From NCBI RefSeq assembly GCF_000429085.1, contig NZ_AUBE01000022.1, positions 56,131 to 120,130 of the forward strand: a stretch of DNA of 64,000 nucleotides, written 5' to 3'. Source of the DNA: Streptomyces flavidovirens DSM 40150 (GTDB lineage Bacteria > Actinomycetota > Actinomycetes > Streptomycetales > Streptomycetaceae). The translations under genes were made by a program, and so were the position numbers. A model generated the notes under the pieces. That model was not told where the DNA came from and searched no databases. It was given only the letters and a program-made list of their open reading frames with translations. Below, in pieces: positions 47,227-55,766 of this stretch. The number at the start of each line of letters is the position of its first letter. The first letter of the stretch is position 1.

Positions 47227-49763
47227 GCGCGGTACACGCAGCCGGGGACGCCGACTTCCACGGCCCCCTCGACGTCTCCAGAGCGGCGACGGCCGTGCTG
47301 GACGCCGACGACACGGTCGTGGGATGGAGTCCGGCGGCGCAGACGCTGCTGGGCTACCCGCCCCAGGAGGTGCTCGGGCGTCCCGTCGGCACCTTTCTGG
47401 TGGATGGCGAGGACGGAGCCGGTACGGACGCGAGCCGTACGGCCGTGGACCGGGCGGCCGTGGACCGGGCGGCCGTGGACCGGGCGGCCGTGGACCGGGC
47501 GGCCCCGCACCTGCCCGGCCTCCCCGGATCGGCGTCCGTCCACCGACAGGTGCTGCGGATGCGCCACCGCGACGGCCACGTGATCCGTGTCGTCACGGCC
47601 ATGCTCGCCCTGTCCCCCGCCGGCGCGGGCCCCGCCCGGCTGCTGGCGGTCGCCGACGCCGAGGAGACGGAGCAGTGGGAGGCCCTGCAGTCGATGCTGC
47701 GGGGGCTGGCCACCCAGTCGCCGGTGGGCCTGGCGATCTACGACACGAACCTGCGGGTGGTGTGGACGAACGCCGCCCTCTACAGCGAGATGGGGAATAC
47801 GCAGTACACCGGTCTCGGCCCGGACGAGATGGTGGCCGACGGCGAGATCCTGTCCGAGCGGTACCCGCCGACCCTGGAGGAGACGATGCGGCGGGTGATC
47901 GCCACGGGCGAGCCTGTCATCGAGCTCCATTACCGCGGCCGCCCACCCGGCGACCCGGAGCGCGACCACGTCTGGTCGTGTTCGTACTACTGGCTGCGGG
48001 ACACCACCGGAGCCTCGCTGGGGGTGTGCGAGGAGACGATGGACATCACGGACCGCTACCTCGCGCAGCAGCGGCTGGACCTGCTGGTGCGGGCCGGCGG
48101 ACAGGTGGGCACGACCCTGGACATGGCCCGTACGGCCCAGGAGCTCGCGGAGGTCACCGTCCCGCAGTTCGCCGACGAGGTCACGGTCGACCTCCTGGAG
48201 GCCGTACTGGAAGGCGATCAGCCCACCTGGCGGACCGCGCAAGCGGGCGACGTGATCCGCGTGTGGGGACCGGGAAGCGGAGCGCCCACCGCGGAGCGCC
48301 CCGCGGCACCGCGGCGGATCGACTACCCGCCGGACTCCCCCCAGGCCCGTAGCCTGTCCTCCGGCCGCTCGGTGCAGGACCGCCCGGTCCACCCGGAAGA
48401 CACCAACGGGCAGCCACAGGCGCAGGCGCAACCGCAGCCGGGCGCACGGCTGGTGGTGCCGCTGCGCGCCGAAGGCACCACACTGGGCGTGGTGACGTTC
48501 GCCTGGGACCGCCGCCGCGACCCGTTCGACGCCGGGGAGCTGGCCGTGGCGGACGAACTCGTCGCCCGTACCGCCGTGAGCATCGACAACGCCCGCCGCT
48601 ACACCCGTGAGCACACCGCGGCTCTCATGCTCCAGCACAGCCTGCTGCCGCAGAACCTCCCGGAGCTGTCCGGCGTGGAGCTGGCGCACCGCTACCTCCC
48701 CGCCGACAACAAGGCCGGTGTCGGCGGCGACTGGTTCGACGTCATCGCCCTGTCCGGCACGCGGGTGGGCCTGGTCGTGGGAGACGTGGTCGGGCACGGT
48801 CTGCGGGCGGCCGCCACCATGGGCCGCCTGCGCACGAGCGTACGGGCGCTCGCCCGGCTGGACCTCGCGCCCGACGAACTGCTCTCCCGCCTTGACGACC
48901 TGGTCAACCAGGCGGCCAACGAGGGCGCCGTCCCCGTCGACGGCCACACGATGCCCTATGACGAAGCACTGGGCGTGACGTGCCTGTACGCCGTCTACGA
49001 CCCGGTGTCCGGCCTGTGCAGGATGGCCAGGGCCGGCCACCCGTCCCCCGCCGTGGTCGACCCCGCGGCCGGTTCCGTCACCTTCCCCGACCTGCCCGCG
49101 GGTCCACCGCTCGGACTGGGGGGCCTGCCGTTCGAGACGGCGGAGCTGAAGCTGCCGGAAGGCAGCCTCGTCGCGCTGTTCACCGACGGCCTGGTGCAGA
49201 GCCGCGAACGGGACCTCGCCGACCAGCTCGACGGCCTGCGCTCCGTACTCACCGAGCACCGGCGCCCACTGGACGAGCTGTGCGACCGGACGGTCGAGAC
49301 GCTGCTGCCCGGTTCCGTGGACGACGACGTGGCGCTGCTTCTCGTACGTACGCGCATGCTCGGCCGCCACCAGGTGGCCGTGTGGGACCTGACCTCCGAT
49401 CCGGAGGCGGTCGGTTTCGCGCGGGCCGTCGCCACCAAGAAAGTCGGCGAATGGGGCCTGGAGGCGCTCTCGTTCACCACCGAACTCGTGGTCAGCGAAC
49501 TCGTCACCAACGCCATCCGGCACGCCGCCTCGGGCCCGATCCAGCTACGGCTCATCCGCGACCGGACCCTGATCTGCGAGGTCTCCGACAGCGGACACAC
49601 CTCACCTCACCTGCGCCATGCCCGCAGCGACGACGAAGGCGGCCGGGGCCTTTTCCTCGTGGCGCAGATGACCCAGCAGTGGGGCACCCGCTACACGTCC
49701 ACCGGCAAGACCATCTGGGCCGAGCAGCCGCTCGTACCGGAAGACGAGACGGACAGGTTCTGA
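47223..49763 (+). CDS. PAS-GAF-SpoIIE-HATPase sensor phosphatase
   Basis: 846 residues. Approximate order: PAS (20-135), PAS (160-270), GAF (285-450), PP2C/SpoIIE (470-690, with GGDWFDVIALSG and GDVVGHG), and a C-terminal HATPase (720-840, with ELVVSELVTNAIRHA). Between Asp64 and Pro about 93 lies a tandem repeat AVDRA x4 encoded by a 15-bp unit. Combines a serine phosphatase with an anti-sigma-kinase-like module, a layout common in Streptomyces. Start overlaps the preceding stop (ATGA), so it is translated with the upstream SpoIIE protein; the LuxR gene before them makes a three-gene operon likely. Confidence 0.88.
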   Translation: MSAVHAAGDADFHGPLDVSRAATAVLDADDTVVGWSPAAQTLLGYPPQEVLGRPVGTFLVDGEDGAGTDASRTAVDRAAVDRAAVDRAAVDRAAPHLPGLPGSASVHRQVLRMRHRDGHVIRVVTAMLALSPAGAGPARLLAVADAEETEQWEALQSMLRGLATQSPVGLAIYDTNLRVVWTNAALYSEMGNTQYTGLGPDEMVADGEILSERYPPTLEETMRRVIATGEPVIELHYRGRPPGDPERDHVWSCSYYWLRDTTGASLGVCEETMDITDRYLAQQRLDLLVRAGGQVGTTLDMARTAQELAEVTVPQFADEVTVDLLEAVLEGDQPTWRTAQAGDVIRVWGPGSGAPTAERPAAPRRIDYPPDSPQARSLSSGRSVQDRPVHPEDTNGQPQAQAQPQPGARLVVPLRAEGTTLGVVTFAWDRRRDPFDAGELAVADELVARTAVSIDNARRYTREHTAALMLQHSLLPQNLPELSGVELAHRYLPADNKAGVGGDWFDVIALSGTRVGLVVGDVVGHGLRAAATMGRLRTSVRALARLDLAPDELLSRLDDLVNQAANEGAVPVDGHTMPYDEALGVTCLYAVYDPVSGLCRMARAGHPSPAVVDPAAGSVTFPDLPAGPPLGLGGLPFETAELKLPEGSLVALFTDGLVQSRERDLADQLDGLRSVLTEHRRPLDELCDRTVETLLPGSVDDDVALLLVRTRMLGRHQVAVWDLTSDPEAVGFARAVATKKVGEWGLEALSFTTELVVSELVTNAIRHAASGPIQLRLIRDRTLICEVSDSGHTSPHLRHARSDDEGGRGLFLVAQMTQQWGTRYTSTGKTIWAEQPLVPEDETDRF
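47441..47500 (+). repeat. 15-bp in-frame tandem repeat x4
   Basis: Four perfect copies of GGCCGTGGACCGGGC (AVDRA at protein level) within the N-terminal part of the sensor phosphatase. In-frame, so length variation between strains is tolerated. Confidence 0.9.
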
Positions 49764-49786
49764 CAACCCGTCGGGACCCCAGAAAT

Positions 49787-49827
49787 GTCAGAAGGCCGTG
49801 TCGGATTACTCCGATACGGCCTCTGAC
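49787..49827. terminator. Bidirectional terminator hairpin
   Basis: GTCAGA(A)GGCCGTGTCGG and CCGATACGGCCTCTGAC pair over about 16 bp around the loop ATTACT. It lies 24 bp after the phosphatase stop and just downstream of the tRNA-Pro gene, so it can end both. Confidence 0.8.
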
Positions 49828-49843
49828 TTGCGACTCTTTCGAG

Positions 49844-49917
<74 letters not shown>

Positions 49918-50063
49918 ATGCCGCCTGACCTGGGGTTTCCCCTGGCTGGGCGTGCAACAGAACAATACCTCACTCTCTGAGCGGTCCCGACTGCCGCCGG
50001 GACTTCAACGCCTGTCCGGGACGGGTCCGGTGACCGCGTACCGGGACGCGTGACAATGGGCGG

Positions 50064-50609
50064 ATGGACGACAGGGAACGGGACATGGACAGGAGGGACC
50101 GCGATCCCGAGGGGCGGGCGCGCAGCGCGCGGCCGCGCGACGGGCTCGGCAGGCCGCTGCCGTACGGCGCCGAGGGCGTGGCCCGGCAGCCCGAGGGCGT
50201 GGAGCGCACCGGGGACGAGTCGGTGTACGAGGCGCAGCGGCTGCTCGACGCCGGTATGCCGTTCCACGCGCATGAGGTCTTCGAGGACGCCTGGAAGTCG
50301 GGCCCCGAAGCGGAGCGCGCCCTGTGGCGCGGCCTCGCCCAGCTCGCCGTCGGTCTCACCCACGCGGCCCGTGGCAACCGGAGCGGCGGTGCGAGGCTGC
50401 TGCGGCGCGGCGCCGCCGGTCTCGCCGCGTACGGCGACGCGCGTCCGTACGGGATCGCCCTCACCGAACTGACCGCGTGGGCGGAGGAGCTGGCCGGCCG
50501 TGTCGTGCGGGAGGAGAAGCCCGTACCGGCGGCCGAGAGCGCTCCGCGCCTGCGCGGGCGGCCCGAGGCCGAGGCCGGCGGACCCGATGCGGCAGACTCC
50601 GTCAGGTGA
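50064..50609 (+). CDS. DUF309 family protein
   Basis: 181 residues. The conserved FHAHEVFEDAWKS motif, followed by LWRGLAQLAVGLTHAARGN, identifies the DUF309 family, a small helical fold of unknown function. The first 50 residues are a charged, Arg/Asp-rich extension (MDDRERDMDRRDRDPEGRAR) and the tail is Ala/Pro-rich. Stop overlaps the cobF start (GTGA), so the two are translationally coupled. Position next to cobF is recurrent in Streptomyces as far as I recall, but no link to cobalamin is established. Confidence 0.8.
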   Translation: MDDRERDMDRRDRDPEGRARSARPRDGLGRPLPYGAEGVARQPEGVERTGDESVYEAQRLLDAGMPFHAHEVFEDAWKSGPEAERALWRGLAQLAVGLTHAARGNRSGGARLLRRGAAGLAAYGDARPYGIALTELTAWAEELAGRVVREEKPVPAAESAPRLRGRPEAEAGGPDAADSVR

Positions 50610-51382
50610 GAAAGATCTATGTCATAGGCATCGGCGCGGGTGATCCGGACCATCTGACGATCCAGGCCGTAAAAGCGCTCAACACGGTGGACGTCTTCTT
50701 CCTCCTCGACAAGGGGGAGGAGAAGTCGGACCTGATCCGGCTGCGGCACGAGATCCTCGGCCGTCACATCGCGGACGGGCGGGAGTACCGGCTGGTCGAG
50801 GGACGCGATCCGGACCGCGACCGCAGGGCGGGAGGCGCCGACTACTCCCCCGCGGTCGGCGACTGGCGCAGCCGCCGGGCCGACATCTTCGAGCGGATGA
50901 TCACCGACGAGCTGAGCGAGGACGAGACCGGCGCGTTCCTGGTGTGGGGCGATCCGGCGCTGTACGACAGCACGCTCGGCATCCTGGAGGAGATCCTGGA
51001 GCGCGGGAAGGTGACCTTCGAGCACGAGGTCGTCCCCGGTGTCAGCAGCGTGTCCGCGCTGGTCGCCCGGCACCGCACCGGGTTGAACCAGGTAGCGAAG
51101 CCCGTCCAGATCACGACGGGCCGACGGCTCGCCGAGGGCTGGCCCGAGGGCACGGACGACGTGGTGGTGATGCTCGACGCCCACCAGGTCTTCCAGCGGT
51201 ACGCCGAGGAGGACCCGTACATCTACTGGGGCGCCTACATCGGCACCGCGGACGAGATCCTCGTCTCCGGCAGGCTCTCCGAGGTCTCGGACCGGATCCT
51301 GCGGCTGCGCGCCGAGGCCCGCGCCCGCAAGGGCTGGATCATGGACACGTACCTGCTGCGCCGGGAATCGCACCGGGACTGA
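50606..51382 (+). CDS. cobF: Precorrin-6A synthase (deacetylating)
   Basis: 258 residues from the GTG at 50606. SAM-dependent C1 methyltransferase of the aerobic cobalamin pathway that also removes the acetyl group, making precorrin-6A. The tetrapyrrole-methylase fold shows IYVIGIGAGDPDHLTIQAV at the N-terminus, FLVWGDPALYDST (the GDP motif) and EVVPGVSSVSAL. Starts inside the DUF309 stop. Its last 44 bp overlap the convergent cobK gene (51339-51382). Together with cobK this covers two adjacent pathway steps; the rest of the corrin genes are not in the window. Confidence 0.9.
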   Translation: MRKIYVIGIGAGDPDHLTIQAVKALNTVDVFFLLDKGEEKSDLIRLRHEILGRHIADGREYRLVEGRDPDRDRRAGGADYSPAVGDWRSRRADIFERMITDELSEDETGAFLVWGDPALYDSTLGILEEILERGKVTFEHEVVPGVSSVSALVARHRTGLNQVAKPVQITTGRRLAEGWPEGTDDVVVMLDAHQVFQRYAEEDPYIYWGAYIGTADEILVSGRLSEVSDRILRLRAEARARKGWIMDTYLLRRESHRD

Positions 51383-52136
51383 GGCACCCGAGCCGCTTCA
51401 GCTCCGCGACCGCCCCCGCCACATCGGGGACGGTACGCACGCCGGGCGGTGGAGCCGGCCGCCGCACGACGACGACCGGCAGGCCGAGCTGCCGGGCCGC
51501 GGTGAGCTTCGCGGCGGTGGCGGGGCCGCCGCTGTCCTTGGTGACGAGGACGTCGGCGGCGTACGTACGCAGCAGCTCCCTCTCGCCCTCGACGGTGTAC
51601 GGGCCGCGGTCCAGCAGGAGCCGCGTACGGCGCGGCAACGGCGGCTCCGGGGGCTCTACGGAACGTACGAGGAAGTCGATCCCGTCCAGCCCGGCGAAGG
51701 CGGCCAGGCCGAGTCTGCCGGTGGTCAGGAAGACCCGGCGGCCGAGCCCCGGCAGCAGCGCCGCCGCGTCGTCCAGGCTGTCGGCGTGGTGCCAGCGGTC
51801 GCCGGGGCCCGGCTGCCAGCCGGGGCGGCGCAGCGCGACCAGCGGGACGCGGGCGGCAGCCGCCGCCGTCGCCGCGTTCGCGCTGATCACGGCGGCGAAC
51901 GGGTGCGTGGCGTCGATCACAGCGGCGACCTTCTTCTCGCTCAGCCAGGCCGCCATCGGCCCCGGACCGCCGAAGCCTCCGACGCGAATCTCACCATCAG
52001 GCATCCTTGGTTGTGTCACCCGTCCTGCGAGCGAGGTCGTCACGCGCAGGAGGGGGACCGGAGCCAGTGTCCGCGCTAGCTGCCTGGCCTCCGTCGTACC
52101 GCCGAGTATCAGTACATGGCCAGTGCCGGTGATCAT
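51339..52136 (-). CDS. cobK: Precorrin-6A reductase
   Basis: 265 residues. NADPH-dependent reduction of precorrin-6A to precorrin-6B, the step after CobF. N-terminal GHVLILGGTTEARQLARTLA, then VIDATHPFA, and C-terminal VLVTKDSGG motifs define the CobK/CbiJ family. Convergent with and overlapping cobF by 44 bp, so mRNA ends are complementary there; coordinated control by antisense overlap is possible but unproven. ATG at 52136 is at the conserved start. hrdB is divergent, 176 bp away. Confidence 0.9.
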   Translation of the reverse strand: MITGTGHVLILGGTTEARQLARTLAPVPLLRVTTSLAGRVTQPRMPDGEIRVGGFGGPGPMAAWLSEKKVAAVIDATHPFAAVISANAATAAAAARVPLVALRRPGWQPGPGDRWHHADSLDDAAALLPGLGRRVFLTTGRLGLAAFAGLDGIDFLVRSVEPPEPPLPRRTRLLLDRGPYTVEGERELLRTYAADVLVTKDSGGPATAAKLTAARQLGLPVVVVRRPAPPPGVRTVPDVAGAVAELKRLGCLSPGAIPGAAGTCP

Positions 52137-52312
52137 GCCGTCACGCTACCGGAGGGACCCCGAGGGGGCCGTTTCGGGAAAGTGGTTCAGGTCACTCTAT
52201 TCAAGGCGTAACGAAATGGCGCGAGCGTGCGATGAACCCACAGGTGTCGTCGCGCTGCCCCTTACGTCATGCGACCTCGCCTAGTCATCATTTTTGCTAC
52301 GAGAGGCTCCTC

Positions 52313-53854
52313 GTGTCGGTCAGTCCGTCCCGCCCGTTCCCACAGGAGATTGCGGAATCCCCCTCCCTGGTCGCGCTCATCGAGCGTGGCAAGGAGCAGG
52401 GTCACATCAACGGCGACGACGTACGCCACGCCTTCGAGGCGGACAGCATTCCCGCGGACCAGCTCAAGCGGGTGCTGCGCAGCCTCAACCAGGTCCTCGA
52501 CGAAGAGGGCGTGACGCTCATGGTCACGGCGCCCAAGGCTCCGGCCAAGGCGCCCGTCAAGCGTGCGCGCAAGACCGTCGCGAGGGACGAGGAAAAGCGT
52601 CCGGCGACCAAGAAGGCCGCCGTCAAGAAGACCGTCAAGAAGACCGCTTCGGCGACGTCACAGGCGGCTCCCGCGTCAATATCGGTAATGGACTCCGCCG
52701 CCGAGACCGAGGCCCCCGCCGCCCCGGCGAAGCGCGCCGCGAAGAAGACGACCGCGAAGAAGACCGCTGCCAAGAAGGCCGCCGCGGCCCCCGACGAGCC
52801 GCAGGGCGACGCCTGGGCCGACGAGGCGCCCGTCGCCGACGAGGCGGACGAGAAGCCGACGAAGCAGCCGCAGCAGGGTGACGGTTACGTCCTGTCCGAC
52901 GAGGACGAGGACGACGCGCCCGCGCAGCAGGTCATGGTCGCCGGCGCCACCGCCGACCCGGTCAAGGACTACCTGAAGCTGATCGGCAAGGTGCCGCTGC
53001 TCAACGCCGAGCAGGAGGTCGAGCTGGCCAAGCGCATCGAGGCGGGTCTCTTCTCCGAGCACAAGCTGGAGGAGGAGGACGAGCAGGACCCGGTCTTCCG
53101 CCGCGAGCTGGAGATCCTCGTCGAGGACGGCCGCCGGGCCAAGAACCACCTGCTGGAGGCCAACCTCCGCCTGGTGGTCTCGCTGGCCAAGCGCTACACC
53201 GGCCGCGGCATGCTCTTCCTGGACCTCATCCAGGAGGGCAACGTCGGTCTGATCCGCGCGGTGGAGAAGTTCGACTACACCAAGGGCTTCAAGTTCTCGA
53301 CGTACGCCACCTGGTGGATCCGGCAGGCGATCACCCGCGCGATGGCCGACCAGGCCCGCACCATCCGTATCCCGGTGCACATGGTCGAGGTCATCAACAA
53401 GCTGGCCCGTGTCCAGCGCCAGATGCTCCAGGACCTGGGCCGCGAGCCCACCCCGGAGGAGCTGGCCAAGGAACTCGACATGACCCCCGAGAAGGTCATC
53501 GAGGTCCAGAAGTACGGCCGCGAGCCCATCTCGCTGCACACCCCGCTGGGTGAGGAGGGCGACAGCGAGTTCGGTGACCTGATCGAGGACTCCGAGGCGG
53601 TCGTCCCGGCCGACGCGGTCTCCTTCACCTTCCTGCAGGAGCAGCTGCACTCGGTGCTCGACACCCTGTCCGAGCGTGAGGCGGGTGTGGTCTCGATGCG
53701 CTTCGGTCTGGCCGACGGTCAGCCGAAGACGCTGGACGAGATCGGCAAGGTCTACGGCGTGACGCGTGAGCGCATCCGTCAGATCGAGTCGAAGACCATG
53801 TCGAAGCTGCGGCACCCGTCGCGCTCGCAGGTCCTGCGCGACTACCTCGACTAA
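52313..53854 (+). CDS. hrdB: Principal RNA polymerase sigma factor (HrdB/RpoD)
   Basis: 513 residues. Essential housekeeping sigma-70. The GTG at 52313 gives MSVSPSRPFPQEIAES, matching the HrdB N-terminus; the frame continues upstream but without a better start. Residues about 60-165 are Lys/Ala-rich (KKTAAKK, AKKTTAKK) and acidic, as in actinobacterial HrdB. Conserved regions follow: 1.2 (DPVKDYLKLIGKVPLLN), 2.1-2.4 (LRLVVSLAKRYTGRGMLFLD, FKFSTYATWWIRQAI), 3, and 4.2 (LDEIGKVYGVTRERIRQIES). Followed by a strong hairpin. Region-2.4 and 4.2 residues are intact. Confidence 0.97.
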   Translation: MSVSPSRPFPQEIAESPSLVALIERGKEQGHINGDDVRHAFEADSIPADQLKRVLRSLNQVLDEEGVTLMVTAPKAPAKAPVKRARKTVARDEEKRPATKKAAVKKTVKKTASATSQAAPASISVMDSAAETEAPAAPAKRAAKKTTAKKTAAKKAAAAPDEPQGDAWADEAPVADEADEKPTKQPQQGDGYVLSDEDEDDAPAQQVMVAGATADPVKDYLKLIGKVPLLNAEQEVELAKRIEAGLFSEHKLEEEDEQDPVFRRELEILVEDGRRAKNHLLEANLRLVVSLAKRYTGRGMLFLDLIQEGNVGLIRAVEKFDYTKGFKFSTYATWWIRQAITRAMADQARTIRIPVHMVEVINKLARVQRQMLQDLGREPTPEELAKELDMTPEKVIEVQKYGREPISLHTPLGEEGDSEFGDLIEDSEAVVPADAVSFTFLQEQLHSVLDTLSEREAGVVSMRFGLADGQPKTLDEIGKVYGVTRERIRQIESKTMSKLRHPSRSQVLRDYLD

Positions 53855-53887
53855 GAGATCCGGGGCTCCTCCCAGAGCTCCTGTGCA

Positions 53888-53935
53888 GCGGCTTCGGCGC
53901 CTCGGGCGGATCACTCGCCCGTGGCGCCGAGCCGC
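53888..53935 (+). terminator. Terminator hairpin of hrdB
   Basis: GCGGCTTCGGCGCC (53888-53901) pairs with GGCGCCGAGCCGC (53923-53935) with one bulge, and GGGCG/CGCCC (53904-53908, 53916-53920) pairs inside. Starts 34 bp after the stop. A short direct repeat GGGGTCAC x3 (about 53940-53963) lies just beyond, at the stop end of the next gene. Confidence 0.85.
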
Positions 53936-53959
53936 GTTCGGGGTCACGGGGTCACGGGG

Positions 53960-54271
53960 TCACGGGATGAGAAACGCGTCCGCCGCCACCGCCGCTGCCA
54001 GGCCCGCCACCAGCAGCCAGGTGCCCAGTCGCGTGCGCCCGCGCCGGCTGAGCTCGATCACGCCACCGCACAGGATGAGTGCCAGCCCGTACACCCCGAC
54101 GACCAGAACCGACGACCGGCTCGCCAGCCGCACAGCCAACACCGCTCCCACCGCCACCATCAGGACCGACGCGGCGGCGATGCGCAGGCGCCGGGCCTGA
54201 CGGGGCGTGAGGCCACCGGTCCGGACGGGAGAGGGGTCGGTCACTGCCTGTTCCTGGTCAGAAGCGCTCAT
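53960..54271 (-). CDS. Small two- or three-TM membrane protein
   Basis: 103 residues from the ATG at 54271. A polar N-terminus (MSASDQEQAVTDPSPVRTGG), then ARRLRIAAASVLMVAVGAVL, a second helix around VLVVGVYGLALILCG and a third near the end (WLLVAGLAAAVAADAFL). Resembles a family of short DUF3017-type membrane proteins in Streptomyces, but I would not insist on it. Weak ribosome binding site. Stop lies within the GGGGTCAC repeats after hrdB; convergent with hrdB. Confidence 0.65.
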   Translation of the reverse strand: MSASDQEQAVTDPSPVRTGGLTPRQARRLRIAAASVLMVAVGAVLAVRLASRSSVLVVGVYGLALILCGGVIELSRRGRTRLGTWLLVAGLAAAVAADAFLIP

Positions 54272-54406
54272 GAGTTCGGATCGTAATCGCTCGTACGGGC
54301 ACCGTTGCGCCACTCCACAACCCGTCCGGCCGGACCGGCGGACGCGTGCGATAGGTTTTGCCTCTCCTTGACCACGATCGACTTCACGCGCGGAGACTTG
54401 AGACCA

Positions 54407-54829
54407 ATGGAAGACATCGTCAACGGACTTGGCCGCTCCGCCGCCTACGGCGCCCTCGGCGTGGTGCTGCTGACGCTCGGCATATTTCTCGTGGACGCCC
54501 TGACGCCGGGCAAGCTGGGCCGGCAGATCTGGGAGGAGCGCAACCGCAATGCGGCGCTTCTGCTCAGCTCGGCGCTGCTGGGTATCGGCGGGATCGTGTT
54601 CACGTCGATCTGGACGACGTACAACGACTTCGGCAAGGGGCTTGTGTCGACGGCCGCGTTCGGGGTTCTGGGGCTCGTGATGATGGCGGTGGCGTTCCTG
54701 GTCGTCGACCTGGTGACGCCGGGGAAGCTGGGCGAAACGCTGGTGCAGGAAGAGCCGCATCCGGCGGTGTGGGTGACCGCGTCGTGCAATGTCGCCGTGG
54801 CGGCGATCGTTTCCGCGTCCATCGCCTGA
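54407..54829 (+). CDS. DUF350 family membrane protein
   Basis: 140 residues, four membrane segments in two internal repeats, each ending in (D/V)xLTPGKLG (VDALTPGKLGRQIW and VDLVTPGKLGETLV). This duplicated pattern is diagnostic of DUF350. Family members often sit next to spermidine-synthase-like or metal-related genes; here it stands alone. ATG at 54407 fits the family start. Function unknown. Confidence 0.8.
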   Translation: MEDIVNGLGRSAAYGALGVVLLTLGIFLVDALTPGKLGRQIWEERNRNAALLLSSALLGIGGIVFTSIWTTYNDFGKGLVSTAAFGVLGLVMMAVAFLVVDLVTPGKLGETLVQEEPHPAVWVTASCNVAVAAIVSASIA

Positions 54830-54950
54830 GGCGACGCGGCGCCGGCGGGCCGGGCGGTGCCCTGCGGAGCTTGCTCCCCACCCCGCCCCTTCCCGAACCG
54901 GGCCAAGCCCCAGAGCCCGGCCCCGGAGCCCGGATGCCCTACGGGCGAGT

Positions 54951-54975
54951 CGTCCTCAAACGCCGGACGGGCTGA
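54951..54975 (+). repeat. Dispersed intergenic motif, copy 1
   Basis: CGTCCTCAAACGCCGGACGGG followed by CTGA. This imperfect palindrome (CGTCC...GGACG) is a frequent intergenic element in Streptomyces and may act as a terminator or REP-like element. Confidence 0.6.
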
Positions 54976-55437
54976 AGTGCCCTGGCGTGGAGCGGAGGGG
55001 AGGGGCGGGAAGGGACTAACGAGCCCGTCACGGTTCTACCCAACCTCACCAACGCTCTGACACCTACCGCACAGCGGCAACCGGTGCACCGCCCTGGGCA
55101 CGGCCGTGCGCACGGCCCTGGGCAGGCTGATCAACAGCCGGCTCGCACCGGCACGTCGGCCACCCGCCCTCCGGCACTCTCACCGCCCCAGCGCGACAAT
55201 CCGCGTACGGAGCCCCCAGCGCGCCCGGCAACTCTCCCCTGACCCCGCGTGATGTGAGCGCACCCGCGCCCCTCCGTCCGGTTGGCACTCGCCCCACGTG
55301 ACGTTCCGCGTACCGCGCACCCTCCGCCCGTCCGGTGGCATCGCCCGGCGCCGGGGCACCTTCCACGTTGCCCAACCGCCCGTCCGCTCGGCGGCCTTCG
55401 GCCGGTGCGGCGAGCGCCTATCCGTGCGGCAACCGCC

Positions 55438-55460
55438 CAGCCCGTCCGGCGTTTGAGGAC
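55438..55460 (-). repeat. Dispersed intergenic motif, copy 2 (inverted)
   Basis: CAGCCCGTCCGGCGTTTGAGGAC spans the exact reverse complement of 21 bases of copy 1 and lies 463 bp further right, so the two copies face each other. Confidence 0.6.
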
Positions 55461-55703
55461 CGGGGGCCGGGGCGAGCCCCGGTTCGGCCTACGCTCCCCC
55501 TCCGCGGGAGCGGTCTCCGCGTACACAAGGCCTACTCGTCACCCGTTCGGTTACTCCTTGCGCACACGCATGAGCCCAGTGTGCAAAGTTGGCGAGTCTA
55601 AACCCGCCAGGAGGGCCCGTGCAGAGGGTTAGGTGAATATGCCGCAGCACTGATCCCATCTGGCTAAGCTCGCTCGAAGCGCGCCGAGTTGATATGAAAC
55701 CAC

Positions 55704-55721
55704 ACACTTGTTCGCAAGTGT
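55704..55721. promoter_or_regulatory. Inverted repeat upstream of cvnA
   Basis: ACACTTG (bottom strand) / CAAGTGT with a 4-base centre, a perfect 7-bp dyad 46 bp before the cvnA start. Placed where an operator or leader hairpin would control the conservon operon. Nature unknown. Confidence 0.5.
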
Positions 55722-55766
55722 CTTGATAGTTCGAGTACATCCCGAATCGACCGCCAGAGGGTTTAC

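Larger units (their letters stand above)
54830..55766. other. 937-bp intergenic region without a gene
   Basis: Contains an inverted pair of a short motif common between Streptomyces genes (54951-54975 and 55438-55460), GC-rich low-complexity DNA and, at the right end, the promoter region of the conservon. Several long frames cross it, but none has a ribosome binding site or protein-like composition. Confidence 0.6.

Noticed and set aside
55131..55526. 131-residue frame in the 937-bp gap
   Set aside because: Contains a translated dispersed motif (VLKRRTGW), no ribosome binding site, and Arg/Gly-rich noise.
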